From: Nocardia donostiensis
GTDB lineage: Bacteria > Actinomycetota > Actinomycetes > Mycobacteriales > Mycobacteriaceae
Assembly: GCF_002081715.1 (NCBI RefSeq)
Contig: NZ_MUKP01000014.1
Span: 62,001 to 126,000 of the forward strand
DNA length: 64,000 nt
Direction of reading: 5' to 3'
Of the stretch, positions 53,633 to 63,413 are shown in pieces. Each line of letters starts with the position of its first letter. Position 1 is the stretch's first letter. The translations under genes were made by a program, and so were the position numbers. The notes beneath the pieces were generated by a model. That model was not told where the DNA came from. It ran no database searches and saw only the letters and a list, made by a program, of their open reading frames with translations.

Positions 53633-54049
53633 ATGACTTACGCAGGCGATATCAGCCCACGACAGGCCTGGGAGATCTTGACCGACCACCCGAAGGCAGT
53701 TCTGGTGGACGTGCGAACCGAGGCCGAATGGCGGTTCGTCGGCGTCCCCGATACCGGGCCTATCGATCGGCAAACCGTCCTGGTCGAATGGGTCGACAGC
53801 ACCGGGACACTCAACGACCAATTCCTGCAACAGCTGACATCGGTGCTGGACGGTCGCGATCAGGAAGCGCCGGTGGTGTTCCTGTGTCGCTCCGGTCAGC
53901 GCTCAGCGCATGCGGCGCATGCGGCGACCGCCGCCGGTATAGCGCCGTCCTACAACGTGCTCGACGGTTTCGAGGGGCCGCTCGACGGATCCGGGCATCG
54001 TGGCGGCGCGGGCTGGCGTGCCGACGGCCTGCCCTGGCGGCAGTCGTGA
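53633..54049 (+). CDS. rhodanese-like sulfurtransferase (Rv0390-like)
   Basis: A 138-residue single-domain rhodanese. The active-site loop is VVFLCRSGQRSAHAA with Cys85 as persulfide carrier; VLVDVRTEAEWRFVGVPDTG is the other family signature. ATG 53633 has AGGAGG nine bases before. It overlaps metZ by four bases (GTGA), so the two are co-translated, and the SAM-IV riboswitch precedes both. Rhodaneses move sulfane sulfur; with MetZ it could supply or salvage sulfur for homocysteine formation. Confidence 0.92.
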   Translation: MTYAGDISPRQAWEILTDHPKAVLVDVRTEAEWRFVGVPDTGPIDRQTVLVEWVDSTGTLNDQFLQQLTSVLDGRDQEAPVVFLCRSGQRSAHAAHAATAAGIAPSYNVLDGFEGPLDGSGHRGGAGWRADGLPWRQS

Positions 54050-55260
54050 TCGGCGGCGGCGCATTCGAACGGGAGCTGCCCGAAGGGGTCGGCCCCGCGA
54101 CGCTGGGGGTACGTGGCGGTCTGCAGCGGTCCGGGTTCGAGGAAACCTCCGAAGCGCTGTATCTGTCGTCGGGGTTCGTTTACGAGAGCGCCGAAGCGGC
54201 CGAGGCCGCGTTCACCGGCGAGCGCCCGCATTTCGTGTATTCCCGGTACGGCAATCCGACGGTCGCCATGTTCGAGGAACGGATGCGGCTGCTCGACGGC
54301 GCCGAAGCGTGTTTCGCCACCGCGAGCGGGATGGCGGCGGTGTTCATCGCGCTCGGTGCGCTGCTCGGCGCGGGTGACCGGCTGGTGGCCGCGCGCAGCC
54401 TGTTCGGTTCCTGTTTTGTGGTGTGCAACGAAATCCTGCCGCGCTGGGGCGTGGAAACGGTGTTCGTCGACGGCGAGGACCTGGATCAGTGGGAGCAGGC
54501 GCTGTCGGTGCCGACCACGGCCGTGTTCTTCGAAACGCCTGCCAACCCCATGCAGACTCTGGTCGATACGCGCCGGGTGTCGGAGCTGGCGCATGCCGCG
54601 GGCGCGCAGGTGGTACTGGACAATGTTTTCGCCACCCCCTTGTTGCAGCGTGGTTTCGAACTCGGCGCCGATGTGGTGGTGTATTCGGGGACCAAACATA
54701 TCGACGGGCAGGGGCGGGTCCTCGGCGGCGCTATCCTGGGCAGCCAGGACTACATTCAGGGCCCGGTGAAGAACCTGATGCGGCACACCGGCCCCGCATT
54801 GAGCCCGTTCAACGCCTGGACCCTGCTCAAGGGTCTGGAGACAATGCCGCTGCGGGTGCGTCACGCCACCGATGCGGCGCTGCGGATCGCGCGATTCCTC
54901 GACGGGCACCCCTCGGTGAGCTGGGTGCGTTTCCCGTTCCTGGAATCGCATCCGCAGTACCAGCTGGCCACCGAGCAGATGAGCGGCGGGGGCACCGTGG
55001 TCACCTTCGAGCTGTCCGCTGGAGAGCATGAGGCGAAGAAGCGCGCGTTCGAGGTGCTGAACCGGCTGAGCGTCATCGATATCTCCAACAACCTGGGCGA
55101 CGCCAAAACCCTCATCACCCATCCGGCGACCACCACGCATCGAGCGATGGGGCCGGAAGGACGTGCGGGTATCGGGCTCACCGATGGTGTACTGCGTATT
55201 TCCGTGGGCCTGGAGGATGTCGAGGACCTGCTCGCCGACCTCGACCGAGCATTGGCCTGA
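54046..55260 (+). CDS. metZ: O-succinylhomoserine sulfhydrylase MetZ
   Basis: A 404-residue PLP enzyme of the Cys/Met metabolism family. It makes homocysteine from O-succinylhomoserine and sulfide. The PLP lysine is in VVVYSGTKHIDGQGRVLGGA. Other blocks are YLSSGFVYESAEAAEAAFTG, FVYSRYGNPTVAMFEERM, FFETPANPMQTLVDTRRV and SNNLGDAKTLITHPATTTH. The closest group is MetZ (Rv0391) rather than MetB or MetY, going by the neighbouring rhodanese as in M. tuberculosis. GTG 54046 lies in the rhodanese stop overlap. A small hairpin past its stop (55272-55288) may end transcription. Confidence 0.94.
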   Translation: MIGGGAFERELPEGVGPATLGVRGGLQRSGFEETSEALYLSSGFVYESAEAAEAAFTGERPHFVYSRYGNPTVAMFEERMRLLDGAEACFATASGMAAVFIALGALLGAGDRLVAARSLFGSCFVVCNEILPRWGVETVFVDGEDLDQWEQALSVPTTAVFFETPANPMQTLVDTRRVSELAHAAGAQVVLDNVFATPLLQRGFELGADVVVYSGTKHIDGQGRVLGGAILGSQDYIQGPVKNLMRHTGPALSPFNAWTLLKGLETMPLRVRHATDAALRIARFLDGHPSVSWVRFPFLESHPQYQLATEQMSGGGTVVTFELSAGEHEAKKRAFEVLNRLSVIDISNNLGDAKTLITHPATTTHRAMGPEGRAGIGLTDGVLRISVGLEDVEDLLADLDRALA

Positions 55261-55271
55261 GCTGGGAGGGA

Positions 55272-55288
55272 GCCGGTCGAGAACCGGC
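55272..55288 (+). terminator. short hairpin after metZ
   Basis: GCCGGT-CGAGA-ACCGGC, a 6-bp stem with a 5-base loop, lies 11 bases past the metZ stop in the convergent gap with the HAD gene. It is short, so termination is tentative. Confidence 0.4.
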
Positions 55289-55351
55289 GAACGCGATCGG
55301 CTGAAGCTAGAGCGCTCGCATGGGTCTCGAGCGGTTCGCATGGGCTCGGGA

Positions 55352-56149
55352 TCAGCCGAACGGTGTCGTCGTCCGGCCGATGAGGTCGGCGACGGAGTCG
55401 ATCACCAGCGTCGGCCGATACGGGTAGTACTCCACGGATGCGCGGGTCGAGATACCCGAGGTCACGAGGATGGTGCGCATCCCGGCTTCCATCCCGGAGA
55501 TGACATCGGTGTCCATCCGGTCGCCGATCATTACGCTGGTCTGCGAATGCGCGCCGATCCGGCGCAGTGCCGAGCGCATCATCAGCGGGTTCGGTTTACC
55601 GATGTAGTAGGGGTCGCGGCCGGTGGCGCGGGTGATCAGCGCGGCCACCGAACCGGTTGCGGGCAGCACGCCGTCGCGGGACGGCCCGGTCGCGTCGGGG
55701 TTGGTGGCGATGAACCGTGCACCCCGTTCGACCAGCCGGATGGCGGTGGTGATCGCCTCGAACGAATAGGTGCGGGTTTCGCCGAGCACCACATAGTCGG
55801 GGTCGCTGTCGGTGAGCACATAGCCGATTTCGTGCAGTGCCGTGGTGAGACCGGATTCGCCGACCACGTAGGCGGTGCCGCCCGGGCGTTGATCGTCGAG
55901 GAAGGCGGCGGTGGCCAGCGCGGATGTCCAGATCGCAGTTTCCGGGATGTCCAGACCTGTGTGGCGCAGCCGGGCCTGTAGGTCGCGTGGGGTGCGGATC
56001 GAATTGTTGGTGAGGACCAGGAACGGGATTTCCTTCTGCCGCAGTTCGGTGAGGAATTCGTCGGCGCCGGGGACCAGCCGGTCCTCGCGCACCAGCACCC
56101 CGTCCATATCGGTGAGGTAGGACAAAATCCGGTCGTCAGCTGGGGTCAC
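55352..56149 (-). CDS. HAD-superfamily (IIA, NagD-like) phosphatase
   Basis: A 265-residue HAD hydrolase. Motif I is YLTDMDGVLVRED (nucleophile and acid Asp), motif II is FLVLTNNSIRTPRDLQ, the lysine motif is YYIGKPNPLMMRSAL and motif IV is VMIGDRMDTDVISGMEAGM. This is the NagD/p-nitrophenylphosphatase-like class with a C2 cap between motifs II and III. GTG 56149 gives the shortest sensible start; longer frames extend into an intergenic region. Substrate, a small phosphorylated metabolite, is unknown. Convergent with metZ. Confidence 0.88.
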   Translation of the reverse strand: MTPADDRILSYLTDMDGVLVREDRLVPGADEFLTELRQKEIPFLVLTNNSIRTPRDLQARLRHTGLDIPETAIWTSALATAAFLDDQRPGGTAYVVGESGLTTALHEIGYVLTDSDPDYVVLGETRTYSFEAITTAIRLVERGARFIATNPDATGPSRDGVLPATGSVAALITRATGRDPYYIGKPNPLMMRSALRRIGAHSQTSVMIGDRMDTDVISGMEAGMRTILVTSGISTRASVEYYPYRPTLVIDSVADLIGRTTTPFG

Positions 56150-56367
56150 CTGTCCGATTGTCGGCCATGGTGGTGCGTTGTCGGAGTCCGGCGCGGCGGG
56201 TGAGCACGCGATGAGACCGTCGACACATCCTCCGATATCGCTGACTAAGGTCGAAAGCAGGCCGGTGGATGACTGTGCGACGGCGCGTCGCGGGAACATC
56301 CGCCCGGCGGCACGGGTTTTGCGATCGAGAACGGTCGGACCAGATCTCAGCGACAGGAGTGGCGCAT

Positions 56368-57378
56368 ATGGGTGAGCTCAGGCTCGGGTACAAGGCGTCG
56401 GCGGAACAGTTCGGACCACGGGAACTGGTGGAACTGGCAGTACTGGCCGAGGAGCACGGGCTCGACAGTGCAACGGTCAGTGATCATTTCCAGCCGTGGC
56501 GGCACAAAGGCGGGCATGCTCCGTTCTCACTGGCCTGGCTGGCGGCAGCAGGGGAGCGCACCGAACGCATCATGCTCGGCACTTCGGTGCTCACCCCGAC
56601 CTTCCGGTACAACCCTGCGGTGATTGCGCAGGCGTTCGCCACCATGGGCTGTCTTTTCCCCGGCCGCGTGATGCTCGGCGTCGGCACGGGTGAGGCGCTC
56701 AACGAGATCGCCACCGGCTACACCGGTGAATGGCCGGAGTTCAAGGAACGGTTCGCCCGGCTGCGGGAATCGGTCGAGCTGATGCGTGCGCTGTGGACCG
56801 GTGACCGCGTCGATTTCGACGGGACCTACTACCAGACGGTCGGCGCGTCCATCTACGACGTGCCCGAGGGCGGTGTCCCGGTCTATATCGCCGCGGGCGG
56901 CCCGGTGGTGGCACGCTACGCCGGGCGCGCAGGCGACGGTTTCATCTGCACCTCCGGCAAGGGCATGGATCTCTACACCGAGAAGTTGATGCCCGCGGTC
57001 GCCGAGGGAGCCGGTAAGGCTGGGCGTGAGGTATCCGATATCGACCGGATGATCGAGATCAAGATCTCTTACGACACCGATCCGGAACTGGCGTTGGAGA
57101 ACACCCGTTTCTGGGCGCCGCTGTCGCTTACCGCCGAGCAGAAGCACAGCATCACCGACCCGATCGAGATGGAGGCCGCGGCCGACGCGCTGCCGATCGA
57201 GCAGATCGCCAAACGCTGGATCGTCGCACACGACCCGGACGATGCCGTCACCCAGATCCAGCCGTATCTCGAGGCAGGCCTCAACCACCTCGTTTTCCAC
57301 GCACCCGGACACGACCAGCGCCGTTTCCTCGAACTCTTCCAGCGCGATCTGGCGCCGCGGCTGCGCTCACTGGGCTGA
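56368..57378 (+). CDS. fgd: F420-dependent glucose-6-phosphate dehydrogenase
   Basis: A 336-residue luciferase-fold enzyme that oxidises glucose-6-phosphate with coenzyme F420, the main source of reduced F420 in mycobacteria and nocardiae. Features include [79 protein letters not shown] and [20 protein letters not shown]. These match Fgd1 and separate it from F420-dependent hydroxymycolate dehydrogenases. ATG 56368 has AGGAG eight bases before. It lies just upstream of pta, as in M. tuberculosis (Rv0407-Rv0408). Confidence 0.96.
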   Translation: MGELRLGYKASAEQFGPRELVELAVLAEEHGLDSATVSDHFQPWRHKGGHAPFSLAWLAAAGERTERIMLGTSVLTPTFRYNPAVIAQAFATMGCLFPGRVMLGVGTGEALNEIATGYTGEWPEFKERFARLRESVELMRALWTGDRVDFDGTYYQTVGASIYDVPEGGVPVYIAAGGPVVARYAGRAGDGFICTSGKGMDLYTEKLMPAVAEGAGKAGREVSDIDRMIEIKISYDTDPELALENTRFWAPLSLTAEQKHSITDPIEMEAAADALPIEQIAKRWIVAHDPDDAVTQIQPYLEAGLNHLVFHAPGHDQRRFLELFQRDLAPRLRSLG

Positions 57379-57380
57379 AC

Positions 57381-57400
57381 GCCCGGTCACAGTGCCGGGC
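57381..57400 (+). terminator. hairpin between fgd and pta
   Basis: GCCCGG-TCACAGTG-CCGGGC, a 6-bp GC stem with an 8-base loop, starts two bases past the fgd stop. It may partly separate fgd from pta; it has no U tract. Confidence 0.45.
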
Positions 57401-57431
57401 AGGGCCCCGGCTGGTTGATTAGGCTCTCGAT

Positions 57432-59504
57432 ATGGCCGAGGTTGGTGTGTCGAGTGTGTACATCGCGTCCCCAGAGGGGGACACCGGTAAATCGACTGTG
57501 GCGCTCGGAGCGCTGCAGATGCTGTGCGCGACAACGGCCCGCGTCGGGGTGTTCCGGCCGATAACCCGATCGGCCACCGAACCCGACTACATCCTGGAGT
57601 TGCTGCTCGAGCACAGCACTGCCGATATCGACTACACGCAGGCACTCGGCGTCACCTACGAGCAGGTGCACGCCGACCCCGACGCCGCGATCAGCGAGAT
57701 CGTGATGCGATATCACGACGTGGCGAAGGCCTGCGACGCGGTGGTGATCGTCGGCAGCGATTACACCGATGTGGCCAGCCCGAGCGAGCTGCGCTTCAAC
57801 GCCAGAATCGCGGTGAACCTCGGTGCGCCGGTGCTGCTGGTGCTGCGCGGTGCACACCGCACTCCCGAGGAGGTGAAGCAGCTGGCCGAACTGTGCGCCT
57901 CGGAGCTGGTCACCGAACACGCCCAGCTGGTTGCCATTATCGCCAACCGCTGCGAACCGGGGCAGCTGGACCAGATCTGCGCCGCACTGGAAGAGTTCGA
58001 CGTACCGTCGTGGTCGTTGCCGGAGGTGCCGCTGCTGATCGCGCCGACGATGGCGGAGCTCTGCGCGGCGATCGATGGGGAAATGTACAGTGGCGACCCG
58101 GAACTGCTGAACCGGGAGGCGCTGTCGGTAATGGTCGGCGGGATGACCGCCGAGCACATCTTGGAACGCCTCACCGACGGTGTGGTGGTTATCGCGCCCG
58201 GCGACCGCTCCGATGTGCTGTTGAGTGTGGTCAACGCCCATGAGGCGGAAGGGTTTCCTTCGCTGTCGGGCATCATCATGAACGGCGGCCTGCTACCGCA
58301 TCCCGCGGTGGCGCGGCTGATGGCGGGGCTGAAACCGCGCCTGCCGATCCTGACCACCGGCCTCGGCACCTACGAGACCGCGGGCGCGGCGCACCGCACC
58401 CGGGGGCGGATGGTGGCGGGCAACCCGCGCAAGGTGGACACGGCGCTGGCCTTGATGGAGGAACATGTCGACGCCGCGGATTTCCTTCGCCGCTTGGAAG
58501 TGCCGATGACCAGCGTCGTCACCCCGCAGATGTTCGAGTACCAGCTCATCGAACGGGCCAGGTCGGACCGCAAACGTATCGTGCTGCCCGAAGGCGACGA
58601 CGATCGCATCCTGCGTGCGGCGGGCCGGGTGCTGCAACGCAAGATCGCCGATCTGGTGATCCTTGGTGACGAGAACGCCATCCGTGCCCGCGCAGCCGAA
58701 CTCGGCGTCGATATCAGTGCCGCCGAAGTGCTGGATCCGCGCGCGAGCGAGTATGTGGATGATTTCGCGCGCGAATACACCGAACTGCGCAAACACAAAG
58801 GTATGACGCTGGAGCGGGCGCGTGAAACGGTCATCGATATCTCGTATTTCGCCACCATGATGGTGCATCGTGGGATCGCCGACGGTATGGTCTCCGGCGC
58901 CGCGCACACCACCGCGCACACTATCCGCCCGTCGTTCGAAATCATCAAAACGGTGCCGGGTGTGTCCACAGTGTCGAGCGTTTTCCTGATGTGCCTGGCC
59001 GACCGGGTGCTCGCTTACGGCGACTGTGCCGTGGTGCCCGACCCGACCTCGGAGCAGCTGGCCGATATCGCGATCTCCTCGGCTGCGACTGCGGCGCGTT
59101 TCGGTGTTGATCCCCGGGTGGCGATGCTGTCGTATTCCACCGGCGAATCCGGCAGCGGCGCCGATGTGGACAAGGTGCGGGTCGCGACGGCGCTGGTCCG
59201 GGAACGCGCACCGGAGCTGCTGGTGGAAGGTCCGATCCAATACGATGCCGCCATCGAACCGACGGTCGCCGACACAAAACTGCCCGATTCCGAAGTGGCC
59301 GGTCGTGCCACGGTTTTCGTCTTCCCCGATTTGAACACCGGTAACAACACCTACAAGGCAGTGCAGCGCAGCGCGGGCGCGGTTGCCATCGGTCCGGTGC
59401 TGCAGGGATTGCGGAAACCGGTCAACGATCTGTCCCGGGGCGCGCTGGTCGCCGATATCGTCAATACGGTGGCGATCACCGCCATTCAGGCGCAGGGTCG
59501 GTAG
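57432..59504 (+). CDS. pta: phosphate acetyltransferase, long form
   Basis: A 690-residue three-domain Pta. The N-terminal P-loop domain ([20 protein letters not shown]) is BioD-like, a DRTGG domain follows (about 215-320), and the C-terminal ~320 residues are the catalytic PTA domain ([87 protein letters not shown]). It converts acetyl-CoA and phosphate to acetyl phosphate. ATG 57432. The stop region is 26 bp from the ackA start, so the two form the acetate-switch operon. Confidence 0.97.
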   Translation: MAEVGVSSVYIASPEGDTGKSTVALGALQMLCATTARVGVFRPITRSATEPDYILELLLEHSTADIDYTQALGVTYEQVHADPDAAISEIVMRYHDVAKACDAVVIVGSDYTDVASPSELRFNARIAVNLGAPVLLVLRGAHRTPEEVKQLAELCASELVTEHAQLVAIIANRCEPGQLDQICAALEEFDVPSWSLPEVPLLIAPTMAELCAAIDGEMYSGDPELLNREALSVMVGGMTAEHILERLTDGVVVIAPGDRSDVLLSVVNAHEAEGFPSLSGIIMNGGLLPHPAVARLMAGLKPRLPILTTGLGTYETAGAAHRTRGRMVAGNPRKVDTALALMEEHVDAADFLRRLEVPMTSVVTPQMFEYQLIERARSDRKRIVLPEGDDDRILRAAGRVLQRKIADLVILGDENAIRARAAELGVDISAAEVLDPRASEYVDDFAREYTELRKHKGMTLERARETVIDISYFATMMVHRGIADGMVSGAAHTTAHTIRPSFEIIKTVPGVSTVSSVFLMCLADRVLAYGDCAVVPDPTSEQLADIAISSAATAARFGVDPRVAMLSYSTGESGSGADVDKVRVATALVRERAPELLVEGPIQYDAAIEPTVADTKLPDSEVAGRATVFVFPDLNTGNNTYKAVQRSAGAVAIGPVLQGLRKPVNDLSRGALVADIVNTVAITAIQAQGR

Positions 59505-59530
59505 TGGGCGAGGACCGCGGAGGAGGTGCG

Positions 59531-60730
59531 ATGCGTAACGACGTGGTGCTGGTTGTCAACTCCGGGTCGTCGTCGATCAAATATCAACTGCTGTCTCCGA
59601 AGACCGGTGAGGTCGCCGCATCCGGACTGGTCGAGCGGATCGGGGAAGACACCGGCGGCATCGAACACCACGCAGGCGGGCGCACCGTCGAGCATCACGG
59701 GCCGATCACCGACCACACTGCCGGGCTGCGGCTGGCCTTCGATATGTTCGCCGAAACCGGTCACGACCTCGCCGCAGCGTCGGTGACCGCGGTCGGGCAT
59801 CGCGTGGTACACGGCGGCGAGGTGTTCTACGAGCCGACCCTGATCGACGACCGGGTGGTCGAAACGATCTCGCGGCTGTCGACGCTGGCGCCGCTGCACA
59901 ATCCGGCCAACGTGATGGGTATCGAAGCGGTGCGTGCACTGCTGCCCGAGGTCCCACAGGTGGCAGTGTTCGACACTGCGTTCTTCCACGGTCTGCCAGA
60001 CCGGTCGAAAACTTACGCCATCGACGCGAAAGTCGCTGCCGCGCACGGTATCCGCCGTTACGGCTTTCACGGCACCTCGCACGAATATGTTTCCTGCGTC
60101 GCCGCCGAACTGCTCGGCCGCGACCCGGAATCGGTGAACCAGATCGTGTTCCACCTCGGCAACGGCGCCTCGGCATCGGCGATCCGCGGCGGCCGCCCGG
60201 TGGACACCACGATGGGACTCACCCCGCTGGAAGGCCTGGTCATGGGTACCAGGTCCGGCGATCTCGATCCCGGCATCATCCCGCATCTGATGCGCACCGC
60301 CGACCTCGACGTCGACGGTGTCGACCGGCTGCTCAACCGCGACTCCGGGCTCAAGGGCATGTCCGGGGTGAACGATTTCCGCGAACTACGCCGCCTCATC
60401 GACAGCGGCGATCGTGCCGCCCGCCTCGCCTACGACGTCTACGTCCACCGCCTGCGCCGCTACCTGGGCGCGTACCTCATCGAACTCGGCGGTGCCGACG
60501 CCATCACCTTCACCGCAGGAGTCGGGGAGAACAGTCCCGATGTCCGCGCCGACGCCCTCGCCGATCTCACTCGCTTCGGTATCGCCGTTGACCCGGCCCG
60601 CAATACCGCCGACGAGCGCCGCGCCCGTTTCATCTCCCCGCCGGACGCCGAAGTCGCGGTACTGGTTGTACCCACCAACGAAGAACTCGCCATCGCCCGC
60701 GCCGCGGCCGCCGTCGTGGCCGCCCACTGA
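59531..60730 (+). CDS. ackA: acetate kinase
   Basis: A 399-residue kinase interconverting acetyl phosphate plus ADP and acetate plus ATP. Motifs are [16 protein letters not shown] (phosphate loop), [54 protein letters not shown] and [20 protein letters not shown] 59531 is chosen since AGGAGG lies five bases upstream. A GTG at 59504 overlapping the pta stop is in frame but gives a non-conserved extension. No terminator is obvious. The next gene, glnH, is convergent 136 bp away; pknG, which lies here in relatives, is absent. Confidence 0.97.
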   Translation: MRNDVVLVVNSGSSSIKYQLLSPKTGEVAASGLVERIGEDTGGIEHHAGGRTVEHHGPITDHTAGLRLAFDMFAETGHDLAAASVTAVGHRVVHGGEVFYEPTLIDDRVVETISRLSTLAPLHNPANVMGIEAVRALLPEVPQVAVFDTAFFHGLPDRSKTYAIDAKVAAAHGIRRYGFHGTSHEYVSCVAAELLGRDPESVNQIVFHLGNGASASAIRGGRPVDTTMGLTPLEGLVMGTRSGDLDPGIIPHLMRTADLDVDGVDRLLNRDSGLKGMSGVNDFRELRRLIDSGDRAARLAYDVYVHRLRRYLGAYLIELGGADAITFTAGVGENSPDVRADALADLTRFGIAVDPARNTADERRARFISPPDAEVAVLVVPTNEELAIARAAAAVVAAH

Positions 60731-60866
60731 TCGAGCGGCCGGAGAGTTCGCATGCTGGGTGATGCGGTGAGCTTCGATGCGGGCCGAGACCGCGTTACTG
60801 GGAGAGACGGGTGAGGGCCGCCCGCCCGGGTTGCCGCGGCTGCGTGGGTTCGCCGGGTTCTGCGGG

Positions 60867-61883
60867 TCAGTCCCGGTAGGTGGGTGCCGGTGGGTGCGGC
60901 GTGCCGCCGAGCACGGACAACCAGCGGTTGTAGATACGAGCCCAGGTGCCGTCGTTACGGATTCGCTCTAGGGTGCCGTTGACGTAGCGCACCAGGTCGT
61001 CGTTGCCCTTGGGTATGCCGATTCCGTACGGTTCGTCGCTGATGCTCGGGCCGACGAGCTGGGTGTAGGGGTCCTGGGCGGCGAGACCGGCCAGGATCGC
61101 GTCATCGGTGGTCACCGCGTCCACCTGCCGCTGTTGCAGCACCACCAGGCAGTCCGCCCAGGTGGGTACGGTGAGCACGTCCGCGGCAGGCTGAACCCGG
61201 CGGATGTGGTCGAGCGAGGTGGTGCCCCGCACCACGCAGACGCGTTTACCTGCCAGATCGTCGAGACCGTCGATTCCGGAATCCTTCACCGCAAGCACCC
61301 GCTGCCGGGCTTGCAGGTAGACGGTGGAGAACGCGACATTCTCGCGCCGTTCACAGGTGATGGACATCGTTTTGACGACCATGTCTACGGTTTGATCCAC
61401 CAGCGCCTCTTCCCGGTATTCGGAACCGAGGCTGCGGAATTCGATCTGATCGGGATTGCCGAACAGGTCGCGGGCCACCTCCCTGGCGATATCGGCGTCG
61501 AAACCGGCGATCACACCGCTGACCGGGTCGCGGAAGCTGAACAGGTTGCTTCCCGCGTCCAGTCCGACCACCAGCCTGCCCCTGGCCCGGATAGCGTCCA
61601 GGGCCGGTCCGCGCGCGCCAGGGCCCGCGCCGGTGGGGCGCAGGCTCGCGGTCGGGTCGCCGCAGTCGGGTTCGGCCGCAGCTGGTGATTCGCTACCGGA
61701 GGGCACGGGGACGGCCTGTGCGGGCAACGGAGGTTCGGTGTAGTCGGTGTGTTCGGCGCCGATGCGCGGGCCGGGTGCCGCGCCGCACCCGGCCGCGAGC
61801 AGGATGGCGGCCAGCGCGAGCACCGTGCCCGCTGTGCGTCGAGGCGTACGGGGTGCGCTGAATGGTGTTGTCGTAGTTCTCAT
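60867..61883 (-). CDS. glnH: GlnH-type solute-binding lipoprotein
   Basis: A 338-residue exported lipoprotein. The lipobox is LLAAGCGA (Cys33), followed by a Pro/Ser-rich spacer with a cysteine. The type 3 periplasmic-binding fold then begins (RGRLVVGLDAGSNLFSFRDP, GFDADIAREVARDLFG, KTMSITCERRENVAFSTVYL). It binds amino acids such as Asp, Asn or Gln in mycobacterial work and passes the signal to GlnX. Its ATG overlaps the glnX stop (ATGA). Counterpart of Rv0411c. Confidence 0.9.
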   Translation of the reverse strand: MRTTTTPFSAPRTPRRTAGTVLALAAILLAAGCGAAPGPRIGAEHTDYTEPPLPAQAVPVPSGSESPAAAEPDCGDPTASLRPTGAGPGARGPALDAIRARGRLVVGLDAGSNLFSFRDPVSGVIAGFDADIAREVARDLFGNPDQIEFRSLGSEYREEALVDQTVDMVVKTMSITCERRENVAFSTVYLQARQRVLAVKDSGIDGLDDLAGKRVCVVRGTTSLDHIRRVQPAADVLTVPTWADCLVVLQQRQVDAVTTDDAILAGLAAQDPYTQLVGPSISDEPYGIGIPKGNDDLVRYVNGTLERIRNDGTWARIYNRWLSVLGGTPHPPAPTYRD

Positions 61884-63241
61884 CGATACTCCCGCAACCG
61901 GGGCCAGATGCCGAGGGCTGTATAGCCTGCGGCGGCGATAGCGAGGACCAGTGCACCGGGAGTCAGATAGTCGAGCACCCGGGCGCTCTGGGAGATATTG
62001 TCGCGCAAATTTTCCCGAGTCTCGGTAATTCCGGCGCCGAGAATCCGGTCCAATGCCTCCACCTGTGCGGTGGCGTCGGCTTTACCTCGGCCCGTGGCAA
62101 CCGCCGCAGCCGCGGTGAAGTCGCCGCGGTCCAATGCGGCGTTCATCCGATCGTGTGCTTTGCGCCACCGCTCCAGGGCGGCACGGGCAGCGGTGGACGG
62201 CTGGTCGTCGTGACCCGTGAGTAGTTCGGTGAGCCGGGTGAACTTCGCGTCGTAGATGCGGTCGTATTCGCCGGTGGCGTCGCGGCGCACCAGTTTCAGT
62301 GTTTCCGCCGAACGAGCCTGCTGGGCGAGGATGCGGCTTTCGGTGAGCCGGGCCGACGGGGCTGCGCCGTCCTCTCGGCCGCTGACCATCGATGCGGCCG
62401 AGATGGAGCCGGCGACCACCGTCCAGGCCAGCAGGATCAGCATGGCGCCGGAAGCAAGCAACAGGCCAGGGTTGAACATCCGATGCCAGCGCTCGGCCAG
62501 CAGCAGCTGCGCCCAGACCAGCGCGGCCAGCGCCAGCAACAGCAGCAGGACCGCGAGCCACGGCGGCCGGACATGGTGACGCTGCGCCGAATCCACCGCA
62601 TCGGCACGTCGTTGATGCAGCTGTTCGGCCATCGGCAGCAGCGTGTTCTGCATCTGGTTCGACGCTTCGCTCAAATACGCTGCACCGACCGGATAGCCAC
62701 TGCGGTTGTTGGCGCGCGCGGTTTCCACCAGACCTGAATACACCGGCAGCCCAGCACCGATCCCGGTGCGCAGCCGCGCGTCATCTCCGTTGTTGCCGGT
62801 GAGCGTGACCAGTTCCGCCCCTGCTTCACCGAGCGCCTGGCTGTAACGGTTGCGCACCGTTTCCGGTTCGAGCCCGCCGGAGATGAACGCGGTACTGGCG
62901 GCGGCGTCGGCGACCGATAGCGAGGTGTAGAGCCGGTGTGCGGCATGGGCATCCGGTTCGGTGTCGGTGAGCAGCACATCCAAACCGAGCTGTCGTTCGT
63001 TGACCGTTGCCGCCGTCACCGCGCCCGCCGCCAGGCATAGGCAGGTCAGTAGCAGACCGACCCCGATGAGACGGCCCGGCGACGATTGCGCGAACAACCG
63101 TAGTTTCGCCGGGTCCAATCTTTCCCGGACCATGCGAGTGTGCGGGCGGACCGGTAGTTTTCGTCCGCTTCCGCTCGACGGCTCAGGGGTGGCCGCCGGT
63201 TCGGGCATCGCCTCCACCCGATCCGCTGCCGACCGCGTCAT
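61880..63241 (-). CDS. glnX: GlnX-type membrane sensor protein
   Basis: A 453-residue protein with four membrane helices: LIGVGLLLTCLCLAAGAVTA, WLAVLLLLLALAALVWAQLL, LLLASGAMLILLAWTVVAGS and LTPGALVLAIAAAGYTALGI. Two extracytoplasmic helical regions lie between them, the layout of GlnX (Rv0412c). In mycobacteria GlnX links the binding protein GlnH across the membrane to the Ser/Thr kinase PknG, which controls the TCA cycle through GarA. Here glnX and glnH are coupled by overlap but no pknG follows. ATG 63241. Divergent from the Nudix gene. Confidence 0.87.
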   Translation of the reverse strand: MTRSAADRVEAMPEPAATPEPSSGSGRKLPVRPHTRMVRERLDPAKLRLFAQSSPGRLIGVGLLLTCLCLAAGAVTAATVNERQLGLDVLLTDTEPDAHAAHRLYTSLSVADAAASTAFISGGLEPETVRNRYSQALGEAGAELVTLTGNNGDDARLRTGIGAGLPVYSGLVETARANNRSGYPVGAAYLSEASNQMQNTLLPMAEQLHQRRADAVDSAQRHHVRPPWLAVLLLLLALAALVWAQLLLAERWHRMFNPGLLLASGAMLILLAWTVVAGSISAASMVSGREDGAAPSARLTESRILAQQARSAETLKLVRRDATGEYDRIYDAKFTRLTELLTGHDDQPSTAARAALERWRKAHDRMNAALDRGDFTAAAAVATGRGKADATAQVEALDRILGAGITETRENLRDNISQSARVLDYLTPGALVLAIAAAGYTALGIWPRLREYR

Positions 63242-63413
63242 GTCTACCTCCGGCGTTCAGGGGCGCCGTGTGCGCTGTTTCGGAGCCTATTCGGTAATGC
63301 CCCAGCGCGCGCCGCGAACGACCCCCGCCGACCGTATCGGCCCGGCAGAAGGCCCTCGAAGCCGCCCCTGGTGCGGCAGGATGGAAGGGGTCGGGCCAAA
63401 AGGACGGTAGTAG

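Noticed and set aside
53506..54045. Plus-strand open frame continuous with metZ
   Set aside because: It starts inside the SAM-IV aptamer and overlaps the rhodanese gene in another frame; the GTGA overlap at 54046 is the natural metZ start.
60731..60866. Possible pknG remnant between ackA and glnH
   Set aside because: Translating both strands by eye gave only Pro/Arg-rich sequence with no kinase, rubredoxin or TPR pattern.
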